Positions 50,165 to 58,190 of a stretch of 64,000 bases of DNA are shown here, piece after piece. The position numbers and the translations under genes are program-made. This DNA is from an uncultured Rhizobiaceae bacterium (GTDB taxonomy: Bacteria > Pseudomonadota > Alphaproteobacteria > Rhizobiales > Rhizobiaceae): assembly GCA_958296345.1 (NCBI GenBank), contig CATQIJ010000003.1:1-64000 (forward strand). The letters are read 5' to 3'. The notes under the pieces are model-generated. The model was not told where the DNA came from. It saw only the letters and a program-made list of their open reading frames with translations, and made no database searches. The stretch's first letter is position 1. Each line of letters opens with the position of its first letter.

Positions 50165-50217
50165 TGATAGCTGGGGACTTGGTGTCCCCCCAACTTAATC
50201 GAATGTTCCAGCTATCA
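50165..50217. other. nested inverted repeats between metF and VOC gene
   Basis: TGATAGCTGG (50165-50174) pairs with CCAGCTATCA (50208-50217). Inside it GGGGAC (50173-50178) pairs with GTCCCC (50184-50189). The two stems share two G residues, so they compete. There is no T tract. It may be a bidirectional terminator or a processed 3' element. Confidence 0.4.
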
Positions 50218-50229
50218 CATTTTATATGT

Positions 50230-50612
50230 TTAAGTGTAACTTATGACTTCAAATTCAATGTTGTCATTGTCGCGAAAATAAAACCTTTTGCCTGGCTCAT
50301 AATCTGCATGTGAGAATGTTTTGTAATTTTTGGCAAGGACTTTTGTCTCAACTTCATCTAGGTTTTCGACAACAATACCTATATGGTTTAGTCCACCAGT
50401 TTTGTCATAACTGTTGTCACTTAAGTTTGGTTTTTTCCTTTTGAATAAACTGCAATGTAATGCGTGTCTGAACCTACATGATATGTAATACCATCATCTA
50501 TTGCACCTCCATGCCAGCGAATTTTCCAATCAAATAGTTCACATAAAAAGTTAGCTGTGGCTTCAGGATTACTTACTGTAATGTTGACGTGTTCGAGGAA
50601 TGGTTGTGTCAT
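50230..50612 (-). pseudogene. VOC/glyoxalase-family protein, one frameshift
   Basis: The N-terminal half (HVNITVSNPEATANFLCELF, HYIAVYSKGK) ends at 50421. Adding one A opposite the T run at 50431-50436 continues as GGLNHIGIVVENLDEV and FRDNDNIEFEVISY to a stop at 50230-50232, giving 127 residues with both beta-alpha-beta halves and the metal-ligand His and Glu. It is 1 nt from the DUF1127 gene at 50613 in the same operon, below a SoxR-type promoter. It may remove an electrophile formed by redox cycling. Probably intact in reality. Confidence 0.75.
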
Positions 50613-50945
50613 TTATATCTCCGTATGTTTGAATGTTTCATAGTTTTTAGCTCGCTTAATTACGGTTTTTTCTCGCAATTTTTTGTAATTCAGCCGTAAC
50701 GTTTTGATCTCGTGGAGTCTGCTTGCCCAAAAAATGTCTGCGCGACTTATTCCAATGTCTCTCAGCTCTTTGTCGCTTAATTTTAATAAGCTTTTAATTG
50801 CTGCGCGATCAATGCGTGACTTTCGAAAAGTCTTTTGCCAAGTTTTGAACTTGGACAGGAAAGCACTTGATAGCCATATTATCATGCTCTTGCGTGTATC
50901 AACGGTTTTACCAAAAGTGAGTGGGGATGTTGTTTTGATTGTCAT
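50613..50945 (-). CDS. DUF1127 domain protein under SoxR-type promoter
   Basis: A 110-residue protein with the DUF1127 core: RIDRAAIKSLLKLSDKELRD then IGISRADIFWASRLHEIK. RBS GGAG before ATG. First gene of an operon with the VOC gene, divergent from soxR. The promoter has a 19-bp spacer around a SoxR box, so expression should rise under redox stress. The third DUF1127 gene in this window. Confidence 0.8.
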   Translation of the reverse strand: MTIKTTSPLTFGKTVDTRKSMIIWLSSAFLSKFKTWQKTFRKSRIDRAAIKSLLKLSDKELRDIGISRADIFWASRLHEIKTLRLNYKKLREKTVIKRAKNYETFKHTEI

Positions 50946-50988
50946 GATTTAACTCCATCTGTTGTTGGTTTGACATCTGATGGAAACT

Positions 50989-51019
50989 AATTTAATACCT
51001 AAACTTAACTTTAGGTCAA
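50989..51019 (-). promoter_or_regulatory. SoxR box inside a 19-bp-spacer promoter
   Basis: On the minus strand, TTGACC (51019-51014) and TAAATT (50994-50989) are separated by exactly 19 bp. The spacer and its edges contain the palindrome CCTAAACTTAACTTTAGG (50998-51015 on the plus strand), close to the E. coli SoxR site CCTCAAGTTAACTTGAGG. MerR-family activators work on such over-long spacers. The promoter drives DUF1127 and the VOC gene. Confidence 0.75.
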
Positions 51020-51040
51020 GGTTTATTTTAAGGAAAATTT

Positions 51041-51499
51041 ATGGCTGCAACTATTAATATTTCTATTGGTCAATTGGCAGAGCGGACAGGCCTATCTGTT
51101 TCAGCTATTCGTTATTATGAAACTCAGGGGCTAATTTTTTCAGAGCGAAGTTCCGGCGGGCAAAGACGATTTCTTAGGTCTGATATAAGGCGATTGTCAT
51201 TTGTTATGATCGCTCAACAGGTGGGTTTTACAATTGACCAAATTTGTTCGCAGTTAGATTCATTACCTGAGAAACGAACACCTACAAAGCAAGACTGGGA
51301 GCGCATGGGGCGTAAATTCAGGAAAGAACTGGATCAAAAAATTGAATCACTCAATAAAATGCGCACTTTATTGGATGGTTGTATTGGTTGTGGGTGTTTG
51401 TCATTGAAAAAGTGCTCGCTTTATAATCCTCAGGATCGCGCATCAACACGTGGTTCTGGTCCACGTTATTTGATGGGTGATGAGCCTGAGAAGCTGTAA
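51041..51499 (+). CDS. soxR: redox-sensitive transcriptional activator SoxR
   Basis: A 152-residue MerR-family protein: SIGQLAERTGLSVSAIRYYE, QRRFLRSDIRRLSFVMIAQQ, and the diagnostic 2Fe-2S cluster CIGCGCLSLKKC near the C-terminus. It is activated by oxidation of the cluster by redox-cycling compounds. It is divergent from DUF1127-VOC with its own operator in the 95-bp gap. No soxS is present, as expected outside enteric bacteria. Confidence 0.95.
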   Translation: MAATINISIGQLAERTGLSVSAIRYYETQGLIFSERSSGGQRRFLRSDIRRLSFVMIAQQVGFTIDQICSQLDSLPEKRTPTKQDWERMGRKFRKELDQKIESLNKMRTLLDGCIGCGCLSLKKCSLYNPQDRASTRGSGPRYLMGDEPEKL

Positions 51500-51511
51500 A
51501 GTAACTGGTCT

Positions 51512-52336
51512 TTACCAGCTGCCACGAGTTTTTAGCCATTCAGTAGATTTTTTCATGCCGCCGAATGGGAATACGTGAATTTGTTTAATTGCTGAATCTG
51601 TCGATAGAGCATTTTCTTCAATTGGGTTTGCAATTTCATCTGGGTCAAAGCCTGCAGCTAAAGTCATGATAGCGCCGCCGCGTTTTTTCAGGAATGAAAG
51701 TGAATTCCCTACGCCGCACATGGCAGCAAACTTTATGAGTGTCGTTATCTTTGCAGGGCCAGCAACACCTAAATGAACGGGTAGATCTACGCCATGTTTA
51801 GCTAGTCCATTTGCCCAGTTTGTGAATTTCTCAGCATCGAAACCGAACTGCGTTACAATACGCAATTCAATGTCGCTACGGTTATGGAAATCTTGTTTTA
51901 GTTTAAGTGCTTCAATGGCTACTTCATCAGAGAAATCTGGTGAGCCTTCTGGATGTCCTGCAACGCCCATGTGTTTAATGCCAAATTTATCAAAAAAGCC
52001 TGTTTCAAGAACTTTCATAGTCGCGTCGAATTCACCAGCTTCTTTTTCTAAGCCACCACCGATAACTAAAACATCTGTTACGCCAGCTTCTTGCGTCATC
52101 ATTTTGACGCGTGTTTCTAAAGCTTCTTTTGTTGTTAGTCTACGCGAAGCGAAGTGAGGTACTGCCGTATAGCCCATGTCGCTAACGCGTTTTGCACCAG
52201 CGGTTAGGGTCTCGGCTGTATCTGTTCCAACATCAGTAATATAAACACGTGTACCAGCAGGGAACAGGCCTTCTAGGTCTGGACTTTCTACGGCTTGTTT
52301 TGGTGAAATTTCGATTGATGCTGAAATTTTTGTCAT
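51512..52336 (-). CDS. second MetF-family methylenetetrahydrofolate reductase
   Basis: A 274-residue MetF-like TIM barrel: GTRVYITDVGTDTAETLTAG, MGYTAVPHFASRRL, VLVIGGGLEKEAGEF, MGVAGHPEGSPD, RIVTQFGFDAEKFTNWA and PVHLGVAGPAKITTLIKFA. It keeps the fold but differs from MetF proper, so it may handle C1 units specifically from the corrinoid pathway. Its start is 3 nt from the PF13769 gene upstream, so the two are coexpressed. Whether it reduces methylene-THF or oxidises methyl-THF is not visible. Confidence 0.85.
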   Translation of the reverse strand: MTKISASIEISPKQAVESPDLEGLFPAGTRVYITDVGTDTAETLTAGAKRVSDMGYTAVPHFASRRLTTKEALETRVKMMTQEAGVTDVLVIGGGLEKEAGEFDATMKVLETGFFDKFGIKHMGVAGHPEGSPDFSDEVAIEALKLKQDFHNRSDIELRIVTQFGFDAEKFTNWANGLAKHGVDLPVHLGVAGPAKITTLIKFAAMCGVGNSLSFLKKRGGAIMTLAAGFDPDEIANPIEENALSTDSAIKQIHVFPFGGMKKSTEWLKTRGSW

Positions 52337-52339
52337 GAT

Positions 52340-52642
52340 TTATGTTTCTTTTCCGCCGGATTTAACAAGTGCCACTAGGCGTTCTTTGTCGTATTCTGCC
52401 TCTAAATTGTCTGCAGCTTTTTGTGCTTCTGCCTCAAGGTCGTCGCTTACTTCTACTGGGTCAGCGCGGCGCCATTCTTCTAAGTAATCATCAGCTTCAG
52501 CAGCGCCTGTACGCATTGCACACATGTCTATGGCTTCTGTAAAGCGAAGGGTGAGCTCACGTTTTGCAACGTTTCGACGCCCTGCCTTTACGATGACTTG
52601 GGCAGGGATGTCGCGCCAATATACAATTTGAAGTTTAGCCAT
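52340..52642 (-). CDS. PF13769 'virulence factor' domain small protein
   Basis: ATG 52642 (MAKLQIVYWRDIPAQVIVKA) follows AAAGGACACATC, giving 100 residues; the earlier ATG at 52687 has no RBS. It matches the small PF13769 family, named for virulence only by legacy. Features are VYWRDIPAQV, KRELTLRFTEAIDMCAM and a long acidic helix. In this locus it pairs with a MetF-like gene and lies near the corrinoid protein, so an accessory role in corrinoid-dependent demethylation is likely. Biochemical function unknown. Confidence 0.75.
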   Translation of the reverse strand: MAKLQIVYWRDIPAQVIVKAGRRNVAKRELTLRFTEAIDMCAMRTGAAEADDYLEEWRRADPVEVSDDLEAEAQKAADNLEAEYDKERLVALVKSGGKET

Positions 52643-52932
52643 GATGTGTCCTTTGGAATCTGTTTCAATTCCATGAATATCATTCATGACAATGTTTGAA
52701 AGTAGTAATTAGCGATGCGTTAGCCGCGACGCGGTTTATATGAAAAGCGGCGCAATATAAGTTGATTTTTGTAATGATATTAGAAGAGTGGGCGTGTGTT
52801 TAAAATATATGGTAAGCAAGCTTTAATTTAGTTATGGGGTGTCATTGAATTATTTCATAATTCTTTTATGGTGAAGTGAGAAAATGACTGATTGTTGGTT
52901 ATTTCAGTCAACATAAATTCAGTAGGCTTTTT

Positions 52933-54056
52933 ATGCGTAACCAACTCAGAATTTTAATATGCATTATACTTTGCTTGGGTATTGCTTCTTGCGCATCTCG
53001 CCCAGAGGAAACGCAGACATCAAGAACTATACTTCCGATTGAAGCGGTTGACCCTAGCCTTCCTAATGATGCTCCTGTTCAAAGAAGTCGTGATGATAAC
53101 CATACAATCTTAGCTCTTTCTGCAGGGGGGCAGATGGTGCATATGGGGCTGGTGTTTTAGCGGGTTGGACTGCTAACGGTACACGGCCTAAGTTTGATGT
53201 TGTAACAGGTGTTTCTACTGGCGCATTATTGGCAGTGTTAAGTTTTCTTGGTCCCCAATATGATAATCTTGCTAAAGAACTTTATACTAGTCAGACAAAT
53301 GATCAAATTTTAAAAAGCCGTGGATTGAATGGTCTTTTTTCAGATAGTCTTTATGATAATACACCTCTTAAGGTTCAAATTGAAAAACATATTACGCCAA
53401 GACTTCTAGCTGAGGTTGCTAACGAACACAAAAAAGGTAGGCGCTTATATGTGGCTACTACTAATCTTGATGCTGGTGAACTGGTGATTTGGGGTATGGG
53501 GAAAATTGCGTTGGGTGGCCGGTCTGACCCAGTTCAACATTTTCAGAAAGTATTACGAGCATCTGCAGCTGTTCCTGGTTTCTTTCCACCAGTTTACATC
53601 AAGCCACAGACAGGGGTACAACTTCGTCAAGCGCATGTTGATGGTGGTGTTAAAGAACCTCTTTTGTATGCAAACTTTATGGGTAGATCAGCTGCCAATC
53701 AAAAAGATTTATACATTATCGTAAATGGTACAACGCGACGTTATAATGCTACAATTCCTGTAAAACCTAACCTTGCTAGTATCGCTCAAAAAACGATTGT
53801 TGAACTCATGCGAGAGTTGCAATCCGATACCGTTTTTCGCCATTATTCCAGAGCAAAGAACACTGGAGTTAAGTTTCATTTGACCTCTATTCCTGATGAA
53901 ATTCCGGTTTCTGATAAATCGCTCGATTTTAACCCAGAACGTATGATGTTGCTCTATAATGCAGGGTTTGTTGTTGGTAAAAAAGGCCCACAAGAGTGGA
54001 ATACAAAACCACCAAGTGTTTTGCGCGAAACAGGTCAACTTGCTAGTAAAAACTAA
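52933..54056 (+). pseudogene. patatin-like phospholipase lipoprotein, one frameshift
   Basis: The N-terminus is a lipoprotein signal (ICIILCLGIASCASRP, lipobox IASC). The frame stops at 53160 after ALSAGG. Adding one G to the run at 53125-53130 gives ALSAGGADGAYGAGVLAGW, leading into VVTGVSTGALLAV (GxSxG nucleophile) and VDGGVKEPLL (catalytic Asp). The corrected length is 374 residues. It would hydrolyse lipids at the inner face of the outer membrane or in the periplasm. It converges on the DUF1638 gene with a 4-nt overlap. Probably intact in reality. Confidence 0.8.
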
Positions 54057-54673
54057 ATTCTACCGTGCGCAGCGGCTTTGATCGCGTCAGCTAAATCGCC
54101 ATAACCTGTGTAACGATATTCATATTCAAGCCCTAGAAAATCTGCGGCAGCTCTTGCGTTTGCTTCTAATTCAGGGTTTTCAGTTTGCGCCAAATAAAGC
54201 GCCTTTGTGTAATTGGAAAAATACATCTCTAATAATTCAGGATGCTTATCTAGACCCAAGGGGCGTTTCATGAACGTTTCAAAGTGGCGTGCTAAGAAGT
54301 CTGTTATGAAAAATGTCGTAATGTGTTCGCCATCTGCTTCCTCAAAAGCCTGATTGCCTAGATAAAATGAAAAGCAATGTGGCCCTTCTATGCGTTCAAC
54401 GCCGTGTTTCTCGCACACTTTGCCCAGTTCACCAGCTGTACCGCAATCGGCATACCCTACGAAAATATGTTCAAATCCATCATCTCGTGCTGTTTGGATA
54501 GCTTTATCCATTTCTGGTGCAATGTGCTCGGGGTGATGGTGATAGGAGGCGGGCAGGCATTTTAAGTCAATATGATCAAACCCAAGTTGTTCGTTAACCG
54601 CCATAACCTCACGCGCAATCATACCACATGCTATGATGCGTAAAGATGGAGCAGGGGTGGTTGTTTCTTTCAA
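54053..54673 (-). CDS. DUF1638 domain protein
   Basis: A 206-residue DUF1638 protein. Conserved-looking Cys and His clusters are RIIACGMIAREV, ASYHHHPEHIAP, FVGYADCGTAGEL and EGPHCFSFYLG, suggesting metal or corrinoid contact. DUF1638 genes are repeatedly found beside MttB-type methyltransferases in archaea and bacteria, from what I recall. It follows the corrinoid protein gene on the same strand but after a terminator. It starts at TTG after GAGGT. Function unknown: a corrinoid-loading or chaperone role is a guess. Confidence 0.8.
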   Translation of the reverse strand: MKETTTPAPSLRIIACGMIAREVMAVNEQLGFDHIDLKCLPASYHHHPEHIAPEMDKAIQTARDDGFEHIFVGYADCGTAGELGKVCEKHGVERIEGPHCFSFYLGNQAFEEADGEHITTFFITDFLARHFETFMKRPLGLDKHPELLEMYFSNYTKALYLAQTENPELEANARAAADFLGLEYEYRYTGYGDLADAIKAAAHGRI

Positions 54674-54728
54674 CTTAGAACCTCACAATTTGAATTGAGT
54701 TCATATTATAAGTTTTAAACTATATCAT

Positions 54729-54751
54729 AAAAAAGGGCGCTATCAGCGCCC
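54729..54751 (-). terminator. rho-independent terminator after corrinoid protein gene
   Basis: GGGCGCT (54735-54741) and AGCGCCC (54745-54751) form a 7-bp stem with a 3-nt loop. On the minus strand it is followed by six T residues (54734-54729). Confidence 0.85.
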
Positions 54752-54778
54752 AATTTTTAAATGCATCAGAAATAGGGC

Positions 54779-55480
54779 TTAGCCAGCTGATATTTGGTTA
54801 TGTTTTTTAGCCATAAATTCTTTTGCTGTTTCTACGGCAACCGCTGCATCACGGCAATAAGCATCAGCACCAATCGCTGCGCCAAACTCTTCATTTAGTG
54901 GTGCGCCACCAACAAGAACTGTAAAGTCATCACGCATACCTTTTTCGATCATCGTATCAATTACGACTTTCATGTAAGGCATTGTAGTTGTTAGAAGGGC
55001 AGACATGCCAAGGATGTCTGGCTTGTGCTCTTCGATCGCTGCGAAGTAGCCATCCACATCTGTGTTAATTCCGATGTCATGCACATCAAAGCCTGCACCT
55101 TCCATCATCATGCCAACAAGGTTTTTACCAATGTCATGAATGTCGCCTTTAACTGTTCCGATAACCATAGAACCAAGTTTTGGTGCGCCAGTTTCGGCTA
55201 GTAGTGGGCGAAGAATTGTCATACCCGCTTTCATAGCGTTTGCTGCAAGTAGAACTTCTGGCACGAATAAAATACCATCACGGAAGTCGATGCCAACAAT
55301 TCTCATGCCTTCAACAAGCGCTTTGGTCAGAACATCATAAGGTGTCCAGCCACGACCAAGAAGAATATTTACGCCGTCCGTAATTTCATCCTTTAGACCA
55401 TCGTAAAGATCGTCGTGCATTTGAGCTACCAGTTCTTCGTCGTCTAGCTCCGCTAGGATAATTTCATCTTCTTCAGACAT
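54779..55480 (-). CDS. B12-binding corrinoid protein (MttC-like)
   Basis: A 233-residue methyl carrier. The N-terminal helical B12-binding-2 domain (VNILLGRGWTPYDVLTKALV, FVPEVLLAANAMKAGMTIL) precedes a Rossmann-like cobalamin domain with the DxHxxG motif GTVKGDIHDIGKNLVG, the base-off Co ligand being His, then MSALLTTTMPYM and VLVGGAPLNEEFG. It accepts methyl from an MttB-type enzyme and passes it to the pterin-binding methyltransferase. It is about 2.7 kb from and divergent to the mttB-like gene. Confidence 0.9.
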   Translation of the reverse strand: MSEEDEIILAELDDEELVAQMHDDLYDGLKDEITDGVNILLGRGWTPYDVLTKALVEGMRIVGIDFRDGILFVPEVLLAANAMKAGMTILRPLLAETGAPKLGSMVIGTVKGDIHDIGKNLVGMMMEGAGFDVHDIGINTDVDGYFAAIEEHKPDILGMSALLTTTMPYMKVVIDTMIEKGMRDDFTVLVGGAPLNEEFGAAIGADAYCRDAAVAVETAKEFMAKKHNQISAG

Positions 55481-56406
55481 TGGCTTTCTCCAAAACCGAA
55501 CAAGGCTTAGCCTCGTTAATTATCAATTTATTCGAATCTTTAAATAGATACGAATTCTCCTCCGCACAGAATGCAGTATATTTTCCATTTAGCAAGTGAA
55601 AGTTAAAGATGTGTTCTAATTTTGCGACTCACGCATGAATGAATGCGACTTAATGCTTTTTCTGAAAGCGCATTAGCTCTTTTGCCCATTCTTTCGACTG
55701 CGGTTTGCCTTTATTTCCCACAAGAAGAGAAGGAAAGGCACAAATTATTGTTCACTAGCTCAAAATTGAACTGCGTTACATTAAATTTGTACAAACTTGC
55801 AGGCTGCTCAAATAAACGCCATCTAAGTTTTAGTGTTCAGACGCTCGTTTGAGCAGCCTACGCAAAGATTTTTAGTGCCGCCTCACAGGATAAATCGTGC
55901 GGGATCAGCCTTCGAGGTGAGGTTGCGCCCGATACGCAACCATGACCGTTTTCATTTCATCTCACCATAGTTCGATGCTCTTCACATCAAGCTACCCAAG
56001 AACAACAACGCACCGCTCTGCTTTCACTCATTCCACGGAACACTTCGGTCATGAGCCGCCGTTTGTAGAAACAAGTGATGAATTGATTATGCAAGATGGT
56101 TTAGGGGTGGGGAAAAGTTTCTTGAAAAATTAATACTTACCTTCCCCTTGAAGAGGGGGGTAGACGAAGTGAACCGGTGAGGACGTATTTGAAGCATATT
56201 AATGATCGCTTCTTTCCAGCTCCAGTCATAGAGTTGAAAATTCATTGATAAACCATGCTACCTTCTGCTCCTGACCCACTTAAACAATTATATTTAGTGA
56301 TTAAATATCAGCTACGTCCACAAAGTGGACTCTTGCATACAAAATTTGAACTTGCTTTTTATTAAAGGCGTAGACAACAATACGGGGATCATGGAGACAA
56401 ATACCG
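55481..56406. other. gene-free stretch with dispersed repeat copy
   Basis: About 925 bp without a credible gene. It holds repeat copy B. At 56140-56200 lies a short G-rich motif (CCTTGAAGAGGGGGGTAGAC) resembling intergenic repeat boilerplate of Rhizobiales. The promoters for the corrinoid protein (minus) and the cupin gene (plus) should also be here, but no operator stands out. Confidence 0.55.
55791..56072 (-). repeat. dispersed repeat copy B (inverted partner of 3667-3951)
   Basis: The reverse complement of copy A with the same internal hairpin (GGCTGCTCAAA ... TTTGAGCAGCC) and the same end blocks (AAACTTGCAGGCTGCTC at one end, GAGCCGCCGTTT at the other). The middle 60-70 bp diverge. The two copies face each other across about 52 kb. 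Confidence 0.8.
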
Positions 56407-56958
56407 ATGAGCCAATCCTTACTGAATGCCTTTGTTAAACGTGTCCGGGATGAGGCTGCTTCTGACAAGCCTACTACTGCTTTGAGGGAATTATTGAAAG
56501 ATAGCTTCTCTCAACGTAATTCTATGGCAGATGCAATTGCGGCTCAGGAAGAAGACGAAGTTCTGCTTTTTGAGGATGAGACCTGTTCAATCTGGACGTG
56601 CCGATATTATCCCGATATAGTCCTTCCGCCACACGAACACCGCATGACCGTGCATATAGCAGTGTATCAGGGTAACGAAGTCGAGGTTCTTTATCATCGT
56701 GGGCAAGGTTATTTGCGCCATGCACAAAATAGAGTCGTTTCCGAAGGAGAGGTTCTAAGTCTCGGTTCTGACGCTGTTCATGCCGTGACAGCAGAGGGCA
56801 TCGGCCAAAGCCACGCCATTCATATATACGAAGGCCCGTTGACCAAGGTAAAACGTTCATTGTTTGATTGGACGAATGGTAGTGAAATCGAGTTCACTAT
56901 GGAGAACTTCCACGCAATGTTGCGAAAGCGTTCGGAACTGGACGAGTTGAAAGTCTAG
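56407..56958 (+). CDS. cupin-type dioxygenase-like protein
   Basis: A 183-residue single-domain cupin of the cysteine-dioxygenase-like kind: VLPPHEHRMTVHIAVYQGNE (H-x-H iron ligands, then the conserved GNE) and SLGSDAVHAVTAEG with the third His. Such enzymes oxidise thiols or small acids with Fe(II). The gene stands alone, and its codon use looks more GC-rich than its neighbours, so later acquisition is possible. The substrate is unknown; a thiol such as cysteine or mercaptopropionate would suit the sulfur side of this window. Confidence 0.65.
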   Translation: MSQSLLNAFVKRVRDEAASDKPTTALRELLKDSFSQRNSMADAIAAQEEDEVLLFEDETCSIWTCRYYPDIVLPPHEHRMTVHIAVYQGNEVEVLYHRGQGYLRHAQNRVVSEGEVLSLGSDAVHAVTAEGIGQSHAIHIYEGPLTKVKRSLFDWTNGSEIEFTMENFHAMLRKRSELDELKV

Positions 56959-57145
56959 TCGTTCCATCCTCGTTTTATCCGTCGCGCAATTGTCAATATG
57001 GACTCAAAGTACTCAATACCGCTTCTGGCCAATACCTGCCGTTGAGTTATATCACAAAACTCCGCTACCTTTGGTATAAAACTAATTCAGCTATGTAGAA
57101 AACTTGGTGTTGGTAGAGCTTTGTTCTACGCCCGTTTTTGGAAAA

Positions 57146-57778
57146 TTAGCGTTGACCGTCAAAAATAAGTTTTGCAGCAAGCCCGCCAAAGATGAGCCCG
57201 AGGAAGTATCTTGGCCATTTCGCAAAGCCCCGTCCTTTCGAGGAAAGCGACCTCAGGCTTCCAGCCAGCCATATCACCACTGCATGAACTGCAAAGTCAA
57301 TTAGCAAAAAGATGCTCGCCAGTGTCATTATTTGAAAGGCAATAGAGCCTTTTTCTGGGGCAAGGAACTGCGGGAAGAGAGCGAGATAAAAAAGCGCAAC
57401 TTTTGGATTTAGTAGGTTTGAGTAAAAACCCTGCTTGAAAATCAGGAAGTAAGAATGTCGCTTGTTAGAGGGAGATTGAGAAGAAAAACTGTCAGGTGTT
57501 TTAAAAGCCTGCCAAGCAAGATATAGCAAATAAGCGGCACCTAGGTATCTAACCAGATCATAAGCATAGGGGATCGCTAGGAATAATTGTGATAGTCCGA
57601 GTATCAAAATTACTGCGTGAACTGCTGATCCAGCAGAGACGCCGAATTGCGTCACCAATCCAGCCATTCTACCTTGAACCTCACTTCTAGCTGCAACTAA
57701 GATCATGTCTGGGCCAGGTGTTACGGCAAGTGCAAAGCTGGCAGCGCTGAAAAGACTGATTGTTTGAGTGTCTATCAT
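57146..57778 (-). CDS. LysE/RhtB-family amino-acid exporter
   Basis: ATG 57778 (MIDTQTISLFSAASFALAVT) has AGGAAG upstream, giving 210 residues, the usual LysE/RhtB length. Signature: ALAVTPGPDMILVAARSEVQ. There are about six hydrophobic helices, and LNPKVALFYLALFPQFL is the conserved mid-protein motif. The family exports amino acids such as homoserine, threonine or lysine. Monocistronic and unlinked to its neighbours. Confidence 0.9.
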   Translation of the reverse strand: MIDTQTISLFSAASFALAVTPGPDMILVAARSEVQGRMAGLVTQFGVSAGSAVHAVILILGLSQLFLAIPYAYDLVRYLGAAYLLYLAWQAFKTPDSFSSQSPSNKRHSYFLIFKQGFYSNLLNPKVALFYLALFPQFLAPEKGSIAFQIMTLASIFLLIDFAVHAVVIWLAGSLRSLSSKGRGFAKWPRYFLGLIFGGLAAKLIFDGQR

Positions 57779-58190
57779 TTGCTGGTGCTTCCTCAGAATA
57801 TAAGGATATTCTCGCAGGAGCGAGAGCAAAATTCAAGCACTTTGGGTGCTCCATGTTCTGCATAATGCTGAGTTTTGGAACTTGAGGCTTTTACTAGCCA
57901 GTTCTTGCTTGAGAGTAGGGTGATTGCTAAAGCGTGAATGTTAATAATAAAATTACAATTTGTATGAGTTGAATATTAGCGCTCAATGAAAAAGAACTTC
58001 TTTTTTATGTGAATTGTATTTTAATCTTGGTTTTAGCTACTTATTGAGAATGCGTAATGCGATTAATCGTTCATATACGACCAAATGCCATATTGCGCCA
58101 GCGTTTGGCGCTATGGGACAGTCTGGTTTTTGTTACTCGCATAAATATTATAGGCAATGGTAATTCAGAACATTTCTTGAGGATTTGACG
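57779..58190. promoter_or_regulatory. upstream region of the mttB-like gene with two palindromes
   Basis: This 412-bp gap contains CGATTAATCG (58060-58069, a perfect 10-bp palindrome) and GCGCCA-GCGTT-TGGCGC (58095-58111). Both are about 80-130 bp before the mttB-like start and could be operators. No gene is visible in the gap. Confidence 0.35.

Noticed and set aside
55942-56133. 63-residue frame inside repeat copy B
   Set aside because: Lies in the diverged core of the repeat, with no counterpart in copy A and no RBS.
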